A DNA stretch of 64,000 bases from Neurospora tetrasperma FGSC 2508 (GCF_000213175.1 NW_009799104.1:3382586-3446585), one strand, 5' to 3'. Counted from the stretch's first letter, positions 1 through 10,930 are shown. Numbers and translations are program-made. Notes: generated by a model not told the origin, from the letters alone.

Positions 1-402
1 ATCATCTTCTATCAACCGTCGGAGCGCACCAGAACAGTCGTAGGGGAAAGTACTGCTGGGTGGCGTCATTCATTTTTCGTTGGGTGGAGTACACACTGGG
101 TGAGCCTTCTCCCCCAATCACTCGGATCTTTTGAGGTGAACAAGTTGGACGGGAATGCATGCGCATCTTCCATCACGTTTTCGAACGGTTTCATGAATTC
201 TTTGTTTGTCTTTTCTTAGCCATTTCGTCATCTTTAATCGTTATGTTCCTGATCCCCTTTCATTCCTCCTAGTCATTCCATTCATTTATTCCATCCATGT
301 CATGATCCAATCTTTTGTCCTTTCCGTAACATTAAAGTCCCTCTCCGGTCATTTTCCCCCAGTAGATAGTCTCCACGGTTATCGCTCGTGGACTGTCCCC
401 GC
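1..402. other. Left edge, no gene seen
   Basis: No convincing coding sequence. Open frames here are antisense to the 3' end of the neighbouring prenyltransferase or lack any recognisable pattern. The stretch probably holds the 3' UTR of that minus-strand gene. Confidence 0.5.
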
Positions 403-1497
403 TTACTCTGTCAGTGCGCTCACAGCAGGCAACGCATACGCAAGCAGCTGCCACCGAGTCCAGTTCCTCCAACTCGCCTCATCATCCACCAGATTCCTCT
501 TGGCCAGCAGCCGCCACGAAATATACAACCCATACGCCACAAGAGGCACCGCATACCAGACCGGCGTCCCCCAAAACAGCGTTCCCACCACCGCCCAAAA
601 CGGGATGGTCACGGCCAGGTAATAGCGCGTCGCCGCGTCGCCAATGATCAGCGGCATCGTCTTGCGGTTCGCCCGCTGCCGGTCGCCCTCCTGGTCCTTG
701 ATGTCCTGAATGGGCACGGTCGTGACGACGAGCAAGCCGCTCATGGCCGCCCACGCGTATCCCCTCGGGCTGACGAGATCCCCCGCCATGTCGGCACGGT
801 ACTCTCCCGACCCGAGCGCAATTCGCAGCGGCCCCATCTGATAGATAATGTACGAGATACCCAGCACGATGTCCCGCACCAGAAGCTCGCCGGAGCCTCC
901 GAGGTCGTTGTAGATGAAGACGGCGATGACGATAAGCAATGCAATGTTCCAAACGCCCAGGGCATAGCCGAGGGCCAAGTATAGGGGAACCAGGCAAAGG
1001 AGCAGGCGGCGGGTTTGGTCGGGCGTGATCATGCCCGAGGGAATGGGCCGCCATGGCTTGTTGATGCTGTCCTCAACGACAGAGGCAGGCTCACGCTGGT
1101 TGTCGAGGTTGACAAGGAGTTGGCTCATGAACTGGAATAGACAGCTACCCGGGAGCCGGGAGAGGGCTTGCTTGAGCGTGGGGGGGTCGGGTGCCGTTCT
1201 TGCATCTTTGGCGAAGGAGAGGGCGACGCCGAAGAGGACGCATTGGAGGGAGAAGGTGAAGAGGTCGTTCTTGGTGAAGGTCCAGATGATGCGGATCATG
1301 GCGGATACGTTCCCCATGAGGCTTCCAGCGGGGAGAAGGGGCTTCTGGGTAAGGGATTCCGGGGAACGGGAATCTACGTCGTCATCATCCGACTTGAGTT
1401 TGGGGGTTGGATTGCTTGGGTGCCATGATCCGGTGCCGAACATGGACCAAAGACGTCCTAGAGCCGGAATTGGCTTGTTGTGAAGAGTCGTAGACAT
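403..1497 (-). CDS. UbiA-family membrane prenyltransferase
   Basis: Single-exon 364-residue protein. It has the two aspartate-rich signatures of the UbiA superfamily: an N-x-x-D type motif with following basic residues at about 130-155 (NLDNQREP...NKPWRPIPSG) and a second D-x-x-D motif at 265-272 (DIKDQEGD) followed by NRKTMP at 277-282. Several hydrophobic helices lie between and after them. Members bind a prenyl diphosphate with Mg2+ through these motifs and transfer the prenyl group to an acceptor, or in some fungal and bacterial members cyclise it, inside a membrane. The acceptor cannot be read from sequence. The first 60 residues are polar and probably cytosolic. The ATG at 1497 is the only good start and both motifs are intact. 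It lies 4.5 kb from a drimane-type terpene cyclase on the same strand, which suggests secondary terpenoid metabolism rather than ubiquinone or haem A synthesis (inference). Confidence 0.85.
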   Translation of the reverse strand: MSTTLHNKPIPALGRLWSMFGTGSWHPSNPTPKLKSDDDDVDSRSPESLTQKPLLPAGSLMGNVSAMIRIIWTFTKNDLFTFSLQCVLFGVALSFAKDARTAPDPPTLKQALSRLPGSCLFQFMSQLLVNLDNQREPASVVEDSINKPWRPIPSGMITPDQTRRLLLCLVPLYLALGYALGVWNIALLIVIAVFIYNDLGGSGELLVRDIVLGISYIIYQMGPLRIALGSGEYRADMAGDLVSPRGYAWAAMSGLLVVTTVPIQDIKDQEGDRQRANRKTMPLIIGDAATRYYLAVTIPFWAVVGTLFWGTPVWYAVPLVAYGLYISWRLLAKRNLVDDEASWRNWTRWQLLAYALPAVSALTE

Positions 1498-4400
1498 GGT
1501 GGGCTGGCTTTTGCGGGTTGTCTCTTGAGTCTTGACTCTTGGAACGTGAGAAGGAGCTTGCTATACCGCAGACCAAGTCATGACCGTGGAGAAAGGTCTG
1601 ACCTCTGTCTATTTATGCAAAGAGAAAAGGGCATACCCCGTCGCAACCCGCTCGTCCTGGCCTGCTCAACAGATAAAGTCAAGTCGGCAATTCACGATCA
1701 GAGAGGTACAACGATAATCTGGACATAACGATCAAATGTCACCGCCCCCATTCCATTCGTTTGGAGCTTTCAGCAGCGTAATGGGGTATCGGCTATTATT
1801 AGCATCACGATCAAAACCTTGTCTCTATCCAGTATCCCTTTAACGGTGAAAAGTTATCTTTTTAACGCGCCCCACAGAATACCCAAGGAACTTGGTTACA
1901 TGGGCTGTCAGCTAAGCAATCCGCTTACAGCATTATTGGATACTACCAAGGCTAGAGCTTCCGAGGTATCTGTGAGCTCAGATTGTATCCTGCAGGCCAA
2001 TAGGCAAATCGGATATCCCCAAACGTACATGACGCTAAAAAGATAAATTTTCACCGTTGAAGGGATGGTAATCGTTATACCCTTTAGTTTGCAGACTTCG
2101 AAAACATCACCACTCACCCCCTAGATGTACCTTGACCACCACTTTTCAGCACCCAAGTACCTGCCCTGAGCCAACCCTGGCATCCTCGACACTACGTGAC
2201 ATAACGATAACCGCGGTATAACGATCCGACCATCACATTAACCAAGACAGCCACGACGGTAAATTGCCGATTTACAGAATTGACTGTACACAGTACGTTT
2301 CATTCGCACCGTCATAAAAGTCTTTAAATCAACGTCACCCTTTGGGGTCCAGCCAATCATCTTACACCCATTCTCGGGAACCCTTGTCCATCCGCCATCC
2401 TCGTATGATACTCGACCCTGCCATGCAACATGGCAGCCGGTGGACAGTGACGCTGGAAGGGGAGAGCGTTACAGCCACAAACGGTTATACTGCGGTAGCG
2501 AGCGAGATGGTGGTTTGTTTTACTGTTTGGGTACAGTGAGACTTCCACTTGATAAAGTGTGCATTTGGAAGTATGTAGGTTGGTGGTGAGTGGTTTCGAG
2601 AAGTTCATGACGGTGCGCGAATACAGGATTCGTCAGGACATGTTGTTACCAGGGGGTTCGAGTCGCGTATTTATGTTGGCTGCGCGTTGGGATCTGGTAG
2701 CGTTGAGCCCCCAAGGAGCATGAGTACACGGATTCTACGGACGGATTCTGCTCGTATAACATGGGTTGAGTTTTTAACAGTTTGAGGACACCCTGTACGG
2801 CTTTTTCCGAGAGATACAGTAAAACGTTGGCTTCATAGCCAATCATGAGATAAGCAACTAATCTATGTGCAAGCGCCGCCGCCGTTGGTGGTTAGAGGGA
2901 GGGGCGGGCCGGGCCATAGCGTACACTTTTTAGTGACTTCTTGCAAGGTTTGGGATAGGGACCTCCCAAGACGTGGGATACCTACCTCTAGGTTACATGC
3001 CTACTAGTACAAGTAAACAGCTCTCGCTAGCTCTTCTCGATTCTCAACTTGTCAGTCGGTCAAGTCTTCCCAAGAGCTACTATCCGTCTACTGCACGCAG
3101 ACCTGCTCGCCGAACTTGCAGGACCGGATGAGCGGACTGTAACATGACTTGGTTTCGATGCCCTAGAATACCTCTTTGCAGGAACCCTGGGCCTGTCGCG
3201 GTTGTCATGCAGTTCAGATGGTCTAGAAACGACCGAGCACGCCTTATCCAGAGAGAAGCTCCTTCAATATACGCTCTTGGGTAGTAAACGCGCGTTTGCG
3301 GGTCATGAATCGGGGCAACGTCGGATGCTGACATAACATTAACCACAGTGCGCATCAATGTACGAGCATACATCATGATGATTGAGTTGAGGGAGAGGCG
3401 GAAGAAGTGTGGGAAAATAGCCCACTGGTGAAAATCTGGGGTGTTTGGAGGCACTGTGACAGCCGCGAAGGCAGGGGCAGGCGAGACTGTAACGGTAGGG
3501 AACCAAGCCCAATGTTACCTTCTTAACCTGACGTCTACAGTGTAGGAAGCCAGAAACGTCACCATTCCATACTCTTTGCTTAGTCGTGGTTCTTTGTTGT
3601 TTCCAGCCATCAGTCTCATCCAACTTGACCTCCCTTATCTTCGCCTGCGGGCCTGCCGTGCCTCGTTCCTGCCAATGCTGACACCATGAATTTTGAGTTG
3701 CAGGTATCATCCTACGCGACTGCGCATTCCAAAGCCTAGCAGGCGTTGTGGTATACCGCTTCTACTCGCTCGTAACAGAAATCCTCAACCCGCTACGGGG
3801 AAGGCCTCCACACCTTATGCGGGCGTCTTAAGCTTGCGCACTAGATCCATAGGTAGGTATGCAGCATCTGGCCAACTGGATTGGCTGATAAACCTTGTCG
3901 TATTTACAAATGTTACTATTACGATGGAGTAAATGCAGTATCGGACTGTTCAGTTCACGTCCGCGGGAGCTAATTGCTGCTGATCTACCCACAGGTCGTG
4001 CCGGTGCAGGCTTCTCTGTTTCCAAAGCCTTCGCATGATAGCTGGTTATGTTTTCGCGCTCCTTGTGGGCCCTGTAGCTCTTGGGGCCTTGGCTATTCTG
4101 TAAATCTGATAAGAGGAAGGATGGGCAAGGCGTAGGTAGGAAGTCAACTGCATCATCTCTAAAGTTTCGAGGATGATTTAAAGTCAGCGAAGAGCTATCA
4201 TATTCTGGGCCTCGATGATTTAGTTATGTATCTTGTGACACAAGGATGTAACGAGTAAGATCGAAGCTAGAGCCCGGTAGCAAGTCATTCCAATGACTTC
4301 TTCGTTCCCAGCGTGATCGTGGTGATACGATTTACGAGTGTCCTCTGTGGAATCATGTCCTCTTCCTTGCGTGTTATCCTGGTATTTCTGTTGTTGCACA

Positions 4401-4916
4401 CGATCTGATGTCACCAAGTACTTGTACAGAAAACGTGTACTGTGGTGCACGGTGGCGGTGAAGTGTGCAGGGGTAACCATTTTTGTGGAGTATCTTAACC
4501 CCATTTTCTGTAGCACAAATGCTCGCACTGACCGTCGCCGAACTGGACGTACAGTAGCACGTTTCCACCGAACCCCGCGTGTCGTTTCCCCTCTTCCATT
4601 TTCCCCAATGACTTCCAAGCATCAGCAACTCGACAAATTTCAAGGCGTCTCTTGCAGCTCAAGAAATACACTCGTTTTGGTCGATTCCTCCTCCTCTGCC
4701 CCGTTTTCAAGATCAAAAATATACGGCATTTGGATATCTTGTTGCTCACTAATCCCTAAATCAATTCCAGTTGCACGCCAGAAAACGCCCTCAACATACG
4801 GCCCACCTTGATCTCCCGATGGCCGCCCTCGACGCCTTGTACAATACCTGACCTCATGCCGAGGACGCTGCCGACTCCAAACTCACTATCCCTACGATTG
4901 TTGGCGAGTCGTTCAA
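1498..4916. other. Intergenic 3.4 kb, one inverted-repeat element, no gene
   Basis: Only short, mutually overlapping open frames without family signatures, signal peptides or plausible splice structure. The notable content is the inverted-repeat element at 1834-2066, listed separately. Several 'ataacgat' motifs occur around 1725 and 2200-2230. Confidence 0.5.
1834..2066. repeat. Candidate MITE: 34-bp imperfect terminal inverted repeats
   Basis: The arm at 1834-1867 and the reverse complement of 2033-2066 match over about 34 bp with roughly four mismatches; the shared core reads AACGGTGAAAA then TTATCTTTTTA. The 165-bp centre has no coding potential. Size, non-coding centre and long inverted ends fit a non-autonomous DNA transposon. 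The flanks do not give an unambiguous target duplication, so the exact ends are uncertain. A fortuitous palindrome or a hairpin RNA gene are alternatives. Confidence 0.5.
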
Positions 4917-5681
4917 TCAGGGTATTACACTCGCTGTCGCAAACTCTGGTCTCGTGTCCGGCAAGAGCTTCCCGGTCCCCAAGGATTTTTTCAAGAAACA
5001 ATTCCCATAGAGGGTCTGCATAGAGTACTGGAAATCCCCGCAGAAAGATATCCCGACGCACGTCTCGTTCCTCAGTAGCCAGTTCGTTTGTGCACACGAA
5101 TGGAGACATTCCTCGAACGAATAAGCAATTGAAGCGGCGAGGTTCACGTTTCCCTCAAACGTCAGATTGCACTTAACGCCGAACTTCCAGACCTTCGAAC
5201 CCAGCGTTATAGTGCTGCCACTGCGGGCGACGGCTGCGCAGTCGAACGCGGTGCTCGAGGGCGGGGAGCTGGTTCTCGACAGTTAGCTACAGCCGGAGAA
5301 AATACATGGCGACTCAATTATCCCGGCTTACCTCTTCGCCTTCTTGACCGCGATCGATCCACCCACACCACCTCCGACGGCCGCCACTACAATCACAGCC
5401 AGAAGCGCCACTATCAAAAAAAACGTGGACCTCCGTAGGCCGCAGATCTTCCTTTTCAGGCCTGGCGAAGATGCGTTTGATTGTGGGAGGAAGTGCCCAC
5501 TCTGTTCCTGATCTTGCTTCTCTGGGGAATTCGGTCGCACCAGCGGGCTGTATTGCGGATATGTTGCTGTCCATCTTGTCGAGACCGGCTCTTTGGGTAC
5601 CTGTTGTCCAGGAAGAACAGCTTCTGGCGCATCTGTGCCGTTCACTGCGTGCAGGCCATCGTCCCAATGAGTACGGCTCAT
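4917..5681 (-). CDS. Single-pass membrane protein with Cys-rich PAN/apple-like ectodomain
   Basis: Two exons, 5681-5332 and 5268-4917, giving 233 residues. The 63-bp intron has GTAAGC, a GCTAAC branch site and a CAG acceptor, and the AG|C junction keeps the frame. Residues 1-80 are polar, Pro/Gln-rich and cytosolic in style. A CGLRRSTFF boundary then leads into a hydrophobic span with a GGGVGG tail at about 84-110, a layout common to many fungal plasma-membrane or wall proteins. The second exon is a roughly 115-residue extracellular part with about seven cysteines, N-glycosylation sequons (NLT, NET) and the spacing of a PAN/apple-like fold (SFEECLHSC ... CVGISFCGDF ... GNCFLK). Such ectodomains bind protein or carbohydrate; the ligand here is unknown. 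The membrane-anchored layout is clear; the domain name is a pattern-based call. Confidence 0.7.
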
Positions 5682-6047
5682 GATACCGGTTGCACTTGTA
5701 CTGGCAAAAAGTCGACGGTTGGTTAGGGAGGCAATCGTGCTTCCGACGCAGTCAAGAGTGTGGACAGGAAAGGAGAAGGAAAAGATGAAAGCCTGATCAA
5801 AAACCAGCGCCCATGATATGGCTTATATTCTTGCCTAGGGCTTGGCGTTGGTGACACGGCAGGTCTTCTTTCCGCGGTTGCCTTCTCCCCCTCGGCTTAG
5901 GCCTGTCAAGCTGAGTTCCTGGAGTCCGATGTGTTCAATTAGCACCGCGCCACCGCCTCCAAGTCCGAACGTGGCATGTAAAAAGAGGTGGCCGCAACGG
6001 AATTGGATGCTCAGGGATCACTCCGCCTTGTCAACGATTCAGCCTAT

Positions 6048-7767
6048 CTATGGGATGACCTCACGCTCGTAGTCCTTCAGAAGTCGCCAAGCCATTGGTG
6101 TCGTTTGACTAGCAATAACAGCACCCGTCTTTCCTGCTTTGCAGAAGTGACCCGCCGGCCATCCTCCATCTTCCTCTTGAAGGACAAGCAGTTCGTCCAT
6201 CTCCCACTTTAGGAGGTCTCTGCCGATATTGAATACTTGACAAGCGCGCACCCGCATCGCCAAAGCCAACGGGTTAGCAGGCTTCCCCAACGACTGCACC
6301 AGCAAACGATAGATATGTCGTTGGAGTGTCTGACGCGTATTGGCGTTTTTGGTCGGATTCCTTTCGGCCTTTGTCCTGAGCTCGTCGAAGAACAAGCTGA
6401 CGAAATACAGGAAGCTTTCAGTGGTCGTGTAATGGCGTGTGCCATTTACCACTGCATTGTTGACAAGGCAGTTGATAACAAAGTTCACTGTGGCAGCAAG
6501 GCGGGGATCTATGTCCAGATCTAGATCATCACCACCATACTTCACGAAGAACCGAAGCATGTTCACACTGACAATGGCGTAGATGCGTAGCCTGTCATTT
6601 GTAAAGTACACCTGCATGATGCCATCGACGTTTACGTTGAAGATCATGGCATCCAGAACCAGCTTGGGATCGGCAACTCTGTGCAGGTGCTCTTGCGGAA
6701 TGGTCAGGTAGGCGATCGAGGTGGTATCAACATCAGCTGGGAATGTCTCCGTGGTCCCGACTGGCTTCTCGGTGAAGTAGTTCCACAGGCCATCCTGAAG
6801 CGGGCGTGACTTCTTGCCCTCTCTGGTCTTGTCGTTAAGAACGATAGCAGAGTCGGTTGAGCTGGCCACGGAGGCATCGTCATTGGAGACGAGCATCGCG
6901 ATGATCCCTTCCAGCGCGTTCCATCTGGCCACAAAAGGTAGATGATGTCTTCCATATCAGTCAGTCCCCATATCAGCAGTTGGGCAAAGTTGTCCTTGAA
7001 AACCACCCCCTCCTCAGAGTAGACAGAATCTAGCTTTCCGCTCTGGGAGTGTAAGAAGGCTTCTGCAAGTGCAATGGGCTCCCCCAAGACCACGTTCTTG
7101 AGGAATCGATATATTCTTCCTTCCTTGGTCCTCTCGTTGTCCGTCACGATCTCGCCCCGAATGCCCAAAGATCTAGCAGCGACGATGTTCTCGGTGCGGT
7201 CGTCGAGGAAGACGGTACGGCTAGGATCACATCCAGTCTCGTTGATGACGTACTGGTAGAAACAGAGATCCGGTTTGCGCATACCGGCGGCCGCGGAGGT
7301 AAAGACGCGAGTGAACGCTTCCCATGGAAACGGCAGCGTCCGGATGTACTCGAAATGTTCCTTGGAGATGTTGCAGTTGGACATGGCATATACCTTCAAC
7401 CCAGGCTTTGCCGCAAGCTTTTCCACCAGTTCTGCCCATTGCTCGTTAACTCGTAGCGAGCAGGCAGCTGCATCAATGGCTGGGCGTACCAGTGACGCCT
7501 CGATGTGGAGCTCGTCGCCCATGATCTGTTCGACTTTGGTTTGTCTTAAGGTACGGAGGTCCTGAAAGCGAGGGACCTGCTCACCTTGTAGGCTTCCTCC
7601 GCAGGTAGGAGGCCACGGTCGAGGTCATGCCAAGTGGTCGAGTTCATCATTTTTCGCATGGCACCTTTTGGCAACGCGACAAGGGACGCAACGTCTTGTG
7701 GCTCATCCCAGTCGAAGAGCACATCCCCAAGGTCGAAAATGATGGTGTCATATGGTGTAGTAGCCAT
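6048..7767 (-). CDS. HAD-like/terpene-cyclase fusion (drimane-type synthase), with apparent frameshift
   Basis: Exon 1 runs 7767-7585 and exon 2 from 7525; the 59-bp intron starts GTGAGC and the junction is in phase. About 550 residues in all. The N-terminal half is a HAD phosphatase-like domain: FDLGDVL near residue 11, SNCN, GMRKPD with the motif III Lys, and VFLDDRTEN. The C-terminal half carries DVDTT (6720-6734), the DxDTT protonation motif of the HAD-type terpene cyclases such as Aspergillus AstC, and a late DGGWPAG repeat-like segment. Such enzymes cyclise farnesyl diphosphate to drimanyl-type products and may dephosphorylate them. Near 6930-6955 the HAD frame must shift by one base to reach the cyclase frame, and no GT-AG intron fits without deleting the conserved DNFAQLLI stretch. 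The gene may therefore be a recent pseudogene, or the base is a sequence error. The ATG at 7767 is preferred over one 22 codons upstream because HAD motif I then starts at its usual place. Confidence 0.8.
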
Positions 7768-8504
7768 TGTCCTTGTGTTTGAAATGTCGATGTCCTTGGG
7801 TGTGAGAATCAGGGTATCCAGTGTAGCATACATGGCTCAACTGGTCCTTTCCTCCATGACATTCCGAGCATTCTTATCCTCTAACAAATCTCACTATACG
7901 CTTACTGATAGCCCAAAGAATGAGCATGAGCATCACCACAAACCCGCCATATCATTGCATTTGACCGTCGAGCCCGACTTGTCTACCTGTGGTGATGTTG
8001 CTCATTCGTCAACCATCCATATCACTAGTTCTTGTCCGGGGACTACGGAGGCCGCATAGACGAGCACTGTCCTTGGTGGTATTTGTGGGGGTGCTTAGTT
8101 ACATCCCCAAAGTTGAACTTCATGATTGTGACGTGGCGGGGTCGCAATAGTGCAGCGTCTTGCAGCAGCTTACCAGACTGAGGCCCCCAGAAAGACAAAG
8201 TCGTCCAAAAAAGCGAACCCAGCCGTTGTGCTTCCGCCTTATCATCACGGTCACTTACTAACGGTCAATGGCGCTGACGGTTCATTGAAACATATACCAC
8301 AGTGCACAAAGACCCTTGGATAAGGTGGTCAACTGCAGGTCATTACCATCGATTGTTAGCGTCCGTACTGTTGGGAGGAACGCCACTCAGGGGCAGGTGC
8401 GCACTGTAGCCCAGGCACGCCATCAATTGCATGTGATAGCTCTGTCGAATGTCGATGAACTTACGAATATTATCGAGCCTTCCTAAAGGGGTGGGCAAGA
8501 CGGA

Positions 8505-8544
8505 CTCAGGGTAGACAAAGGTGTCTCAGGGTAGACAAGGGTGT
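8505..8544. repeat. 20-bp tandem direct repeat
   Basis: Two adjacent copies of CTCAGGGTAGACAAAGGTGT differ at a single base (the second reads AAGGG in place of AAAGG). They lie about 25 bp upstream of a TATA-like element, so they could be tandem regulator sites, but this is only positional. Confidence 0.8.
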
Positions 8545-8674
8545 TACAATCACGTCTGGCAAGCATATAAGGAAGGTCAACCCCCAACCTGTATTCTAGT
8601 CTTCTCTCTTGGGTAATCAAGCAAGCTTCTTCCCATCTTTCTTCCATCTCATCCTTTACCTTTTGACAAGCTCG

Positions 8675-8773
8675 ATGACAACTTCATGTAGGGCCGTGGT
8701 ATTGTATAGTTTATTCTGGCTTTACATTTCCATTTGCTCAACACTGGCTGATACGTTGGGGTCTTTCAGTTGA
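8675..8773 (+). CDS. Possible 32-residue secreted peptide or first exon
   Basis: A short frame begins at ATG 8675. It has a hydrophobic N-terminus resembling a signal peptide (VVLYSLFWLYISIC) and stops at 8773. Upstream are a TATA-like box near 8565 and a CT-rich leader of the kind preceding strongly expressed fungal genes. No downstream exon with clear splice signals was found. It could be a micro-peptide, the remnant of a small secreted protein, or chance. Confidence 0.2.
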   Translation: MTTSCRAVVLYSLFWLYISICSTLADTLGSFS

Positions 8774-9818
8774 TATTGGCTCGCTTCGCTTTGATCTCGA
8801 CTTCACAAGCTGTTGATGGCGGGTATGCGGCTGATCTTTGGGCATGGCTAGGGCTGTCCTCATCAATGTCCTTACTATCTTGCTTCTGGTCACATAAAGT
8901 CCAACAGATTCTGGCCTTATAGGCTTCTCGACTTTCGAGTGCCGCCGCTGTGCCATTACGTGAGCACTAACAGTGGCCTCACTGGATGAGTGACACTTAG
9001 AGAGGCTGCGCAGTAAGAACAGAAAGAACCTTGTCGTTATCTTGAAGTTGGTTGGGCGTGTTACGGTACACAGATCTTCCGTACCTTGTTAAGATTTAGT
9101 TGGACGCAGAGCGGGACCAACCGCCTGGCACATCCCGGTCCAACGGTATAGGGTTCCCCTATATGACGAATTCACACACCACGAGGATACCGAGAATATA
9201 TTTGTGAGTGAATGTAACAATGCGACGAGAGACAATGGTAATATATGATCCAAGCCTGAAACAACATACTCGAATCTTGAAAGAGGATATGTAATGATCA
9301 GACAAGCGGCTTGATCAGGACCTAGAACCGTTTAATTAGACAAGGGTACCAAGACAGTGGAGCGGTGCCTACACTCCCGCTCTCCGCCTTCCGCCTTTCA
9401 AAGAGTGTAACTGGCCAGCAACGGTAATAGTAAAACTCCAGAGGCATGATAGGAAAGTCTGATGTGCTCAGGATAGCCACCTATTCACGACAGTACGTTA
9501 GTACGCTAGCTGCCCTACATTACGTACCTCGAGTAGGTGCCTGCTGCAACCCTCTTTTATCACTCCCTTTACCTAGGGGTACCGGTCTACCACACCAGCA
9601 TCAGCGCCGAGTTATCTATATAGTCGCTTATTTAACGCCCGGCACGGGAACTCTACCGTCGTCAGCGATTATCATTTTACCAAAACAGAGAAGCGACGTA
9701 TAAAGCTTCATCCACTCCTCCTCCTTTTCCAAACGTGCAACGAACCTAAAGTCCCTCCACGTTTGTTCGCTTCATACAACGTCTTAGTTGCCATTGAACG
9801 CTGTATTAAGCATCAATC

Positions 9819-9903
9819 GGGCGTGTGGCTCAGTTGGTAGAGCGTTCGCTTAGCATGTTTCCGAGCATGCGAAAGGTCCTGGGTTCGATTCCCAGCTCGT
9901 CCA
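9819..9903 (+). tRNA. tRNA-Ala (AGC) with 12-nt intron
   Basis: The cloverleaf is readable: acceptor GGGCGTG/CTCGTCC with one T-T mismatch and discriminator A, D-stem GCTC/GAGC, anticodon stem TTCGC/GCGAA, T-stem CTGGG/CCCAG with loop TTCGATT. The loop begins TTAGCA, giving anticodon AGC, and is interrupted by an intron of about 12 nt at the canonical position one base 3' of the anticodon. Internal A box (TGGCTCAGTTGG) and B box (GGTTCGATTCC) are intact. A T6 run at 9915-9920 serves as Pol III terminator. Confidence 0.95.
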
Positions 9904-9914
9904 GTGTTTATTCA

Positions 9915-9920
9915 TTTTTT
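9915..9920 (+). terminator. Pol III T-run terminator of tRNA-Ala
   Basis: Six consecutive T residues begin 12 nt after the tRNA discriminator base, the usual fungal Pol III stop. Confidence 0.8.
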
Positions 9921-10265
9921 GCTGAGATTTTTGGGTGATTCAGGGCTTTGTGGGTGCCTGACTCGCTTTGATATACTTTCTTTTTATTTCCTTTCGATGC
10001 AAAATTTTCTTCGAATGAGGTTTGTCTAAATTATATTTACTTCGCAGTTCGAAGACGGTTAAGGCAAAGAATATAAATAGTGACTGACACTTTACACCAA
10101 AGAGATACAATACACCCAAGGATGATTATAGCATTAGAGTACAAACATAAACCAATCGGCTACGCTGAAGAGCTGTAAATGAATGACGACATGCTTCAAA
10201 AACCGCTTGTGACGATAGTTTGTCTCTAGCACTCAACCAACCCTCTTCGAAAATTCCTTACTATC

Positions 10266-10910
10266 TGTGACAAGGGCAGTATTCTAGGCTTGGAACAGTA
10301 GTTCAATTCAGCTGATAAACTACTTTGGTCTCGAAGGCCTTGTTAATCCTTTCAAGCCTTTCTAACTAGGCTGGGCTCAATAGCCTTCTTATACTAAAGC
10401 CTTCCTTCCTCCTATTGAGTACGTACATAAATCTAACGGCCTTATCCAGCCGCGAGGCTACAAGGTATTTATCTAGCTGTGAGCACCCTAGTACTTACGT
10501 ATAGAACCCTATAAATAGCTTCCTCCAATTTCTTAGTATTAGCGCTATCCCCGATATCCTCTCGTTACTCGGATTGGCCGGCTTAGGCCGGCCGTAATTT
10601 TGTAATACCGGGGTTCCCTTTATAGGGCGGACTAGCGCTAGGCTAGTATAGTCGATAGTTATACTATTAGTTGGGTACGATAGGTCTTAATAAAGGGATT
10701 CGGATAAACGTTACTGCTAGAGGGTTAATTCGTCCGAGGGATGCTTAAGGTATCTAGGCGCCTATAAGGCTATAAAGTTAGTTTAAGCTTTGTAGTTCTA
10801 TTATAATTAACCGGGCTAGGAACCGCTAATTAATTAATTAGTCCTAGCTATATAGTTCTTAGGCCTTAGTCGGTCCGGCCTAGGGTTAGGGTTAGAATAT
10901 CCGTATAATA
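10266..10910 (-). repeat. Left LTR (3' LTR of the element)
   Basis: 645 bp, aligning end to end with 16702-17346. Its outer part (first about 200 bp) keeps ancestral C and G bases, such as TGTGACAAGGGCAG, while its inner end is RIP-converted (CCGTATAATA where the other copy has CCGTGTGACA). Confidence 0.92.
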
Positions 10911-10930
10911 TTAGTTCCCTCTTCTTTAAA
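10911..10930 (-). other. Polypurine tract of the retrotransposon
   Basis: The minus strand reads AAAGAAGAGGGAA immediately 5' of the left LTR, as expected for the plus-strand primer of a Ty3/gypsy element transcribed from the minus strand. Confidence 0.6.

Larger units (their letters stand above)
7768..9818. other. Intergenic 2 kb with promoter-like block and 20-bp tandem repeat
   Basis: No gene of ordinary size. At 8505-8544 a 20-bp unit is tandemly duplicated. It is followed by a TATA-like ATATAAG near 8565, a pyrimidine-rich stretch at 8595-8665 and a 32-codon open frame, listed separately. The rest shows nothing recognisable. Confidence 0.45.

Noticed and set aside
10885-10905. Telomere-like GGGTTAGGGTTAG
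   Set aside because: It lies inside the left LTR, and the right LTR has GGGTTAGGGTCAG at the same place. The extra TTAGGG-like unit was created by a C-to-T change, so it is not a telomere or subtelomere signal.
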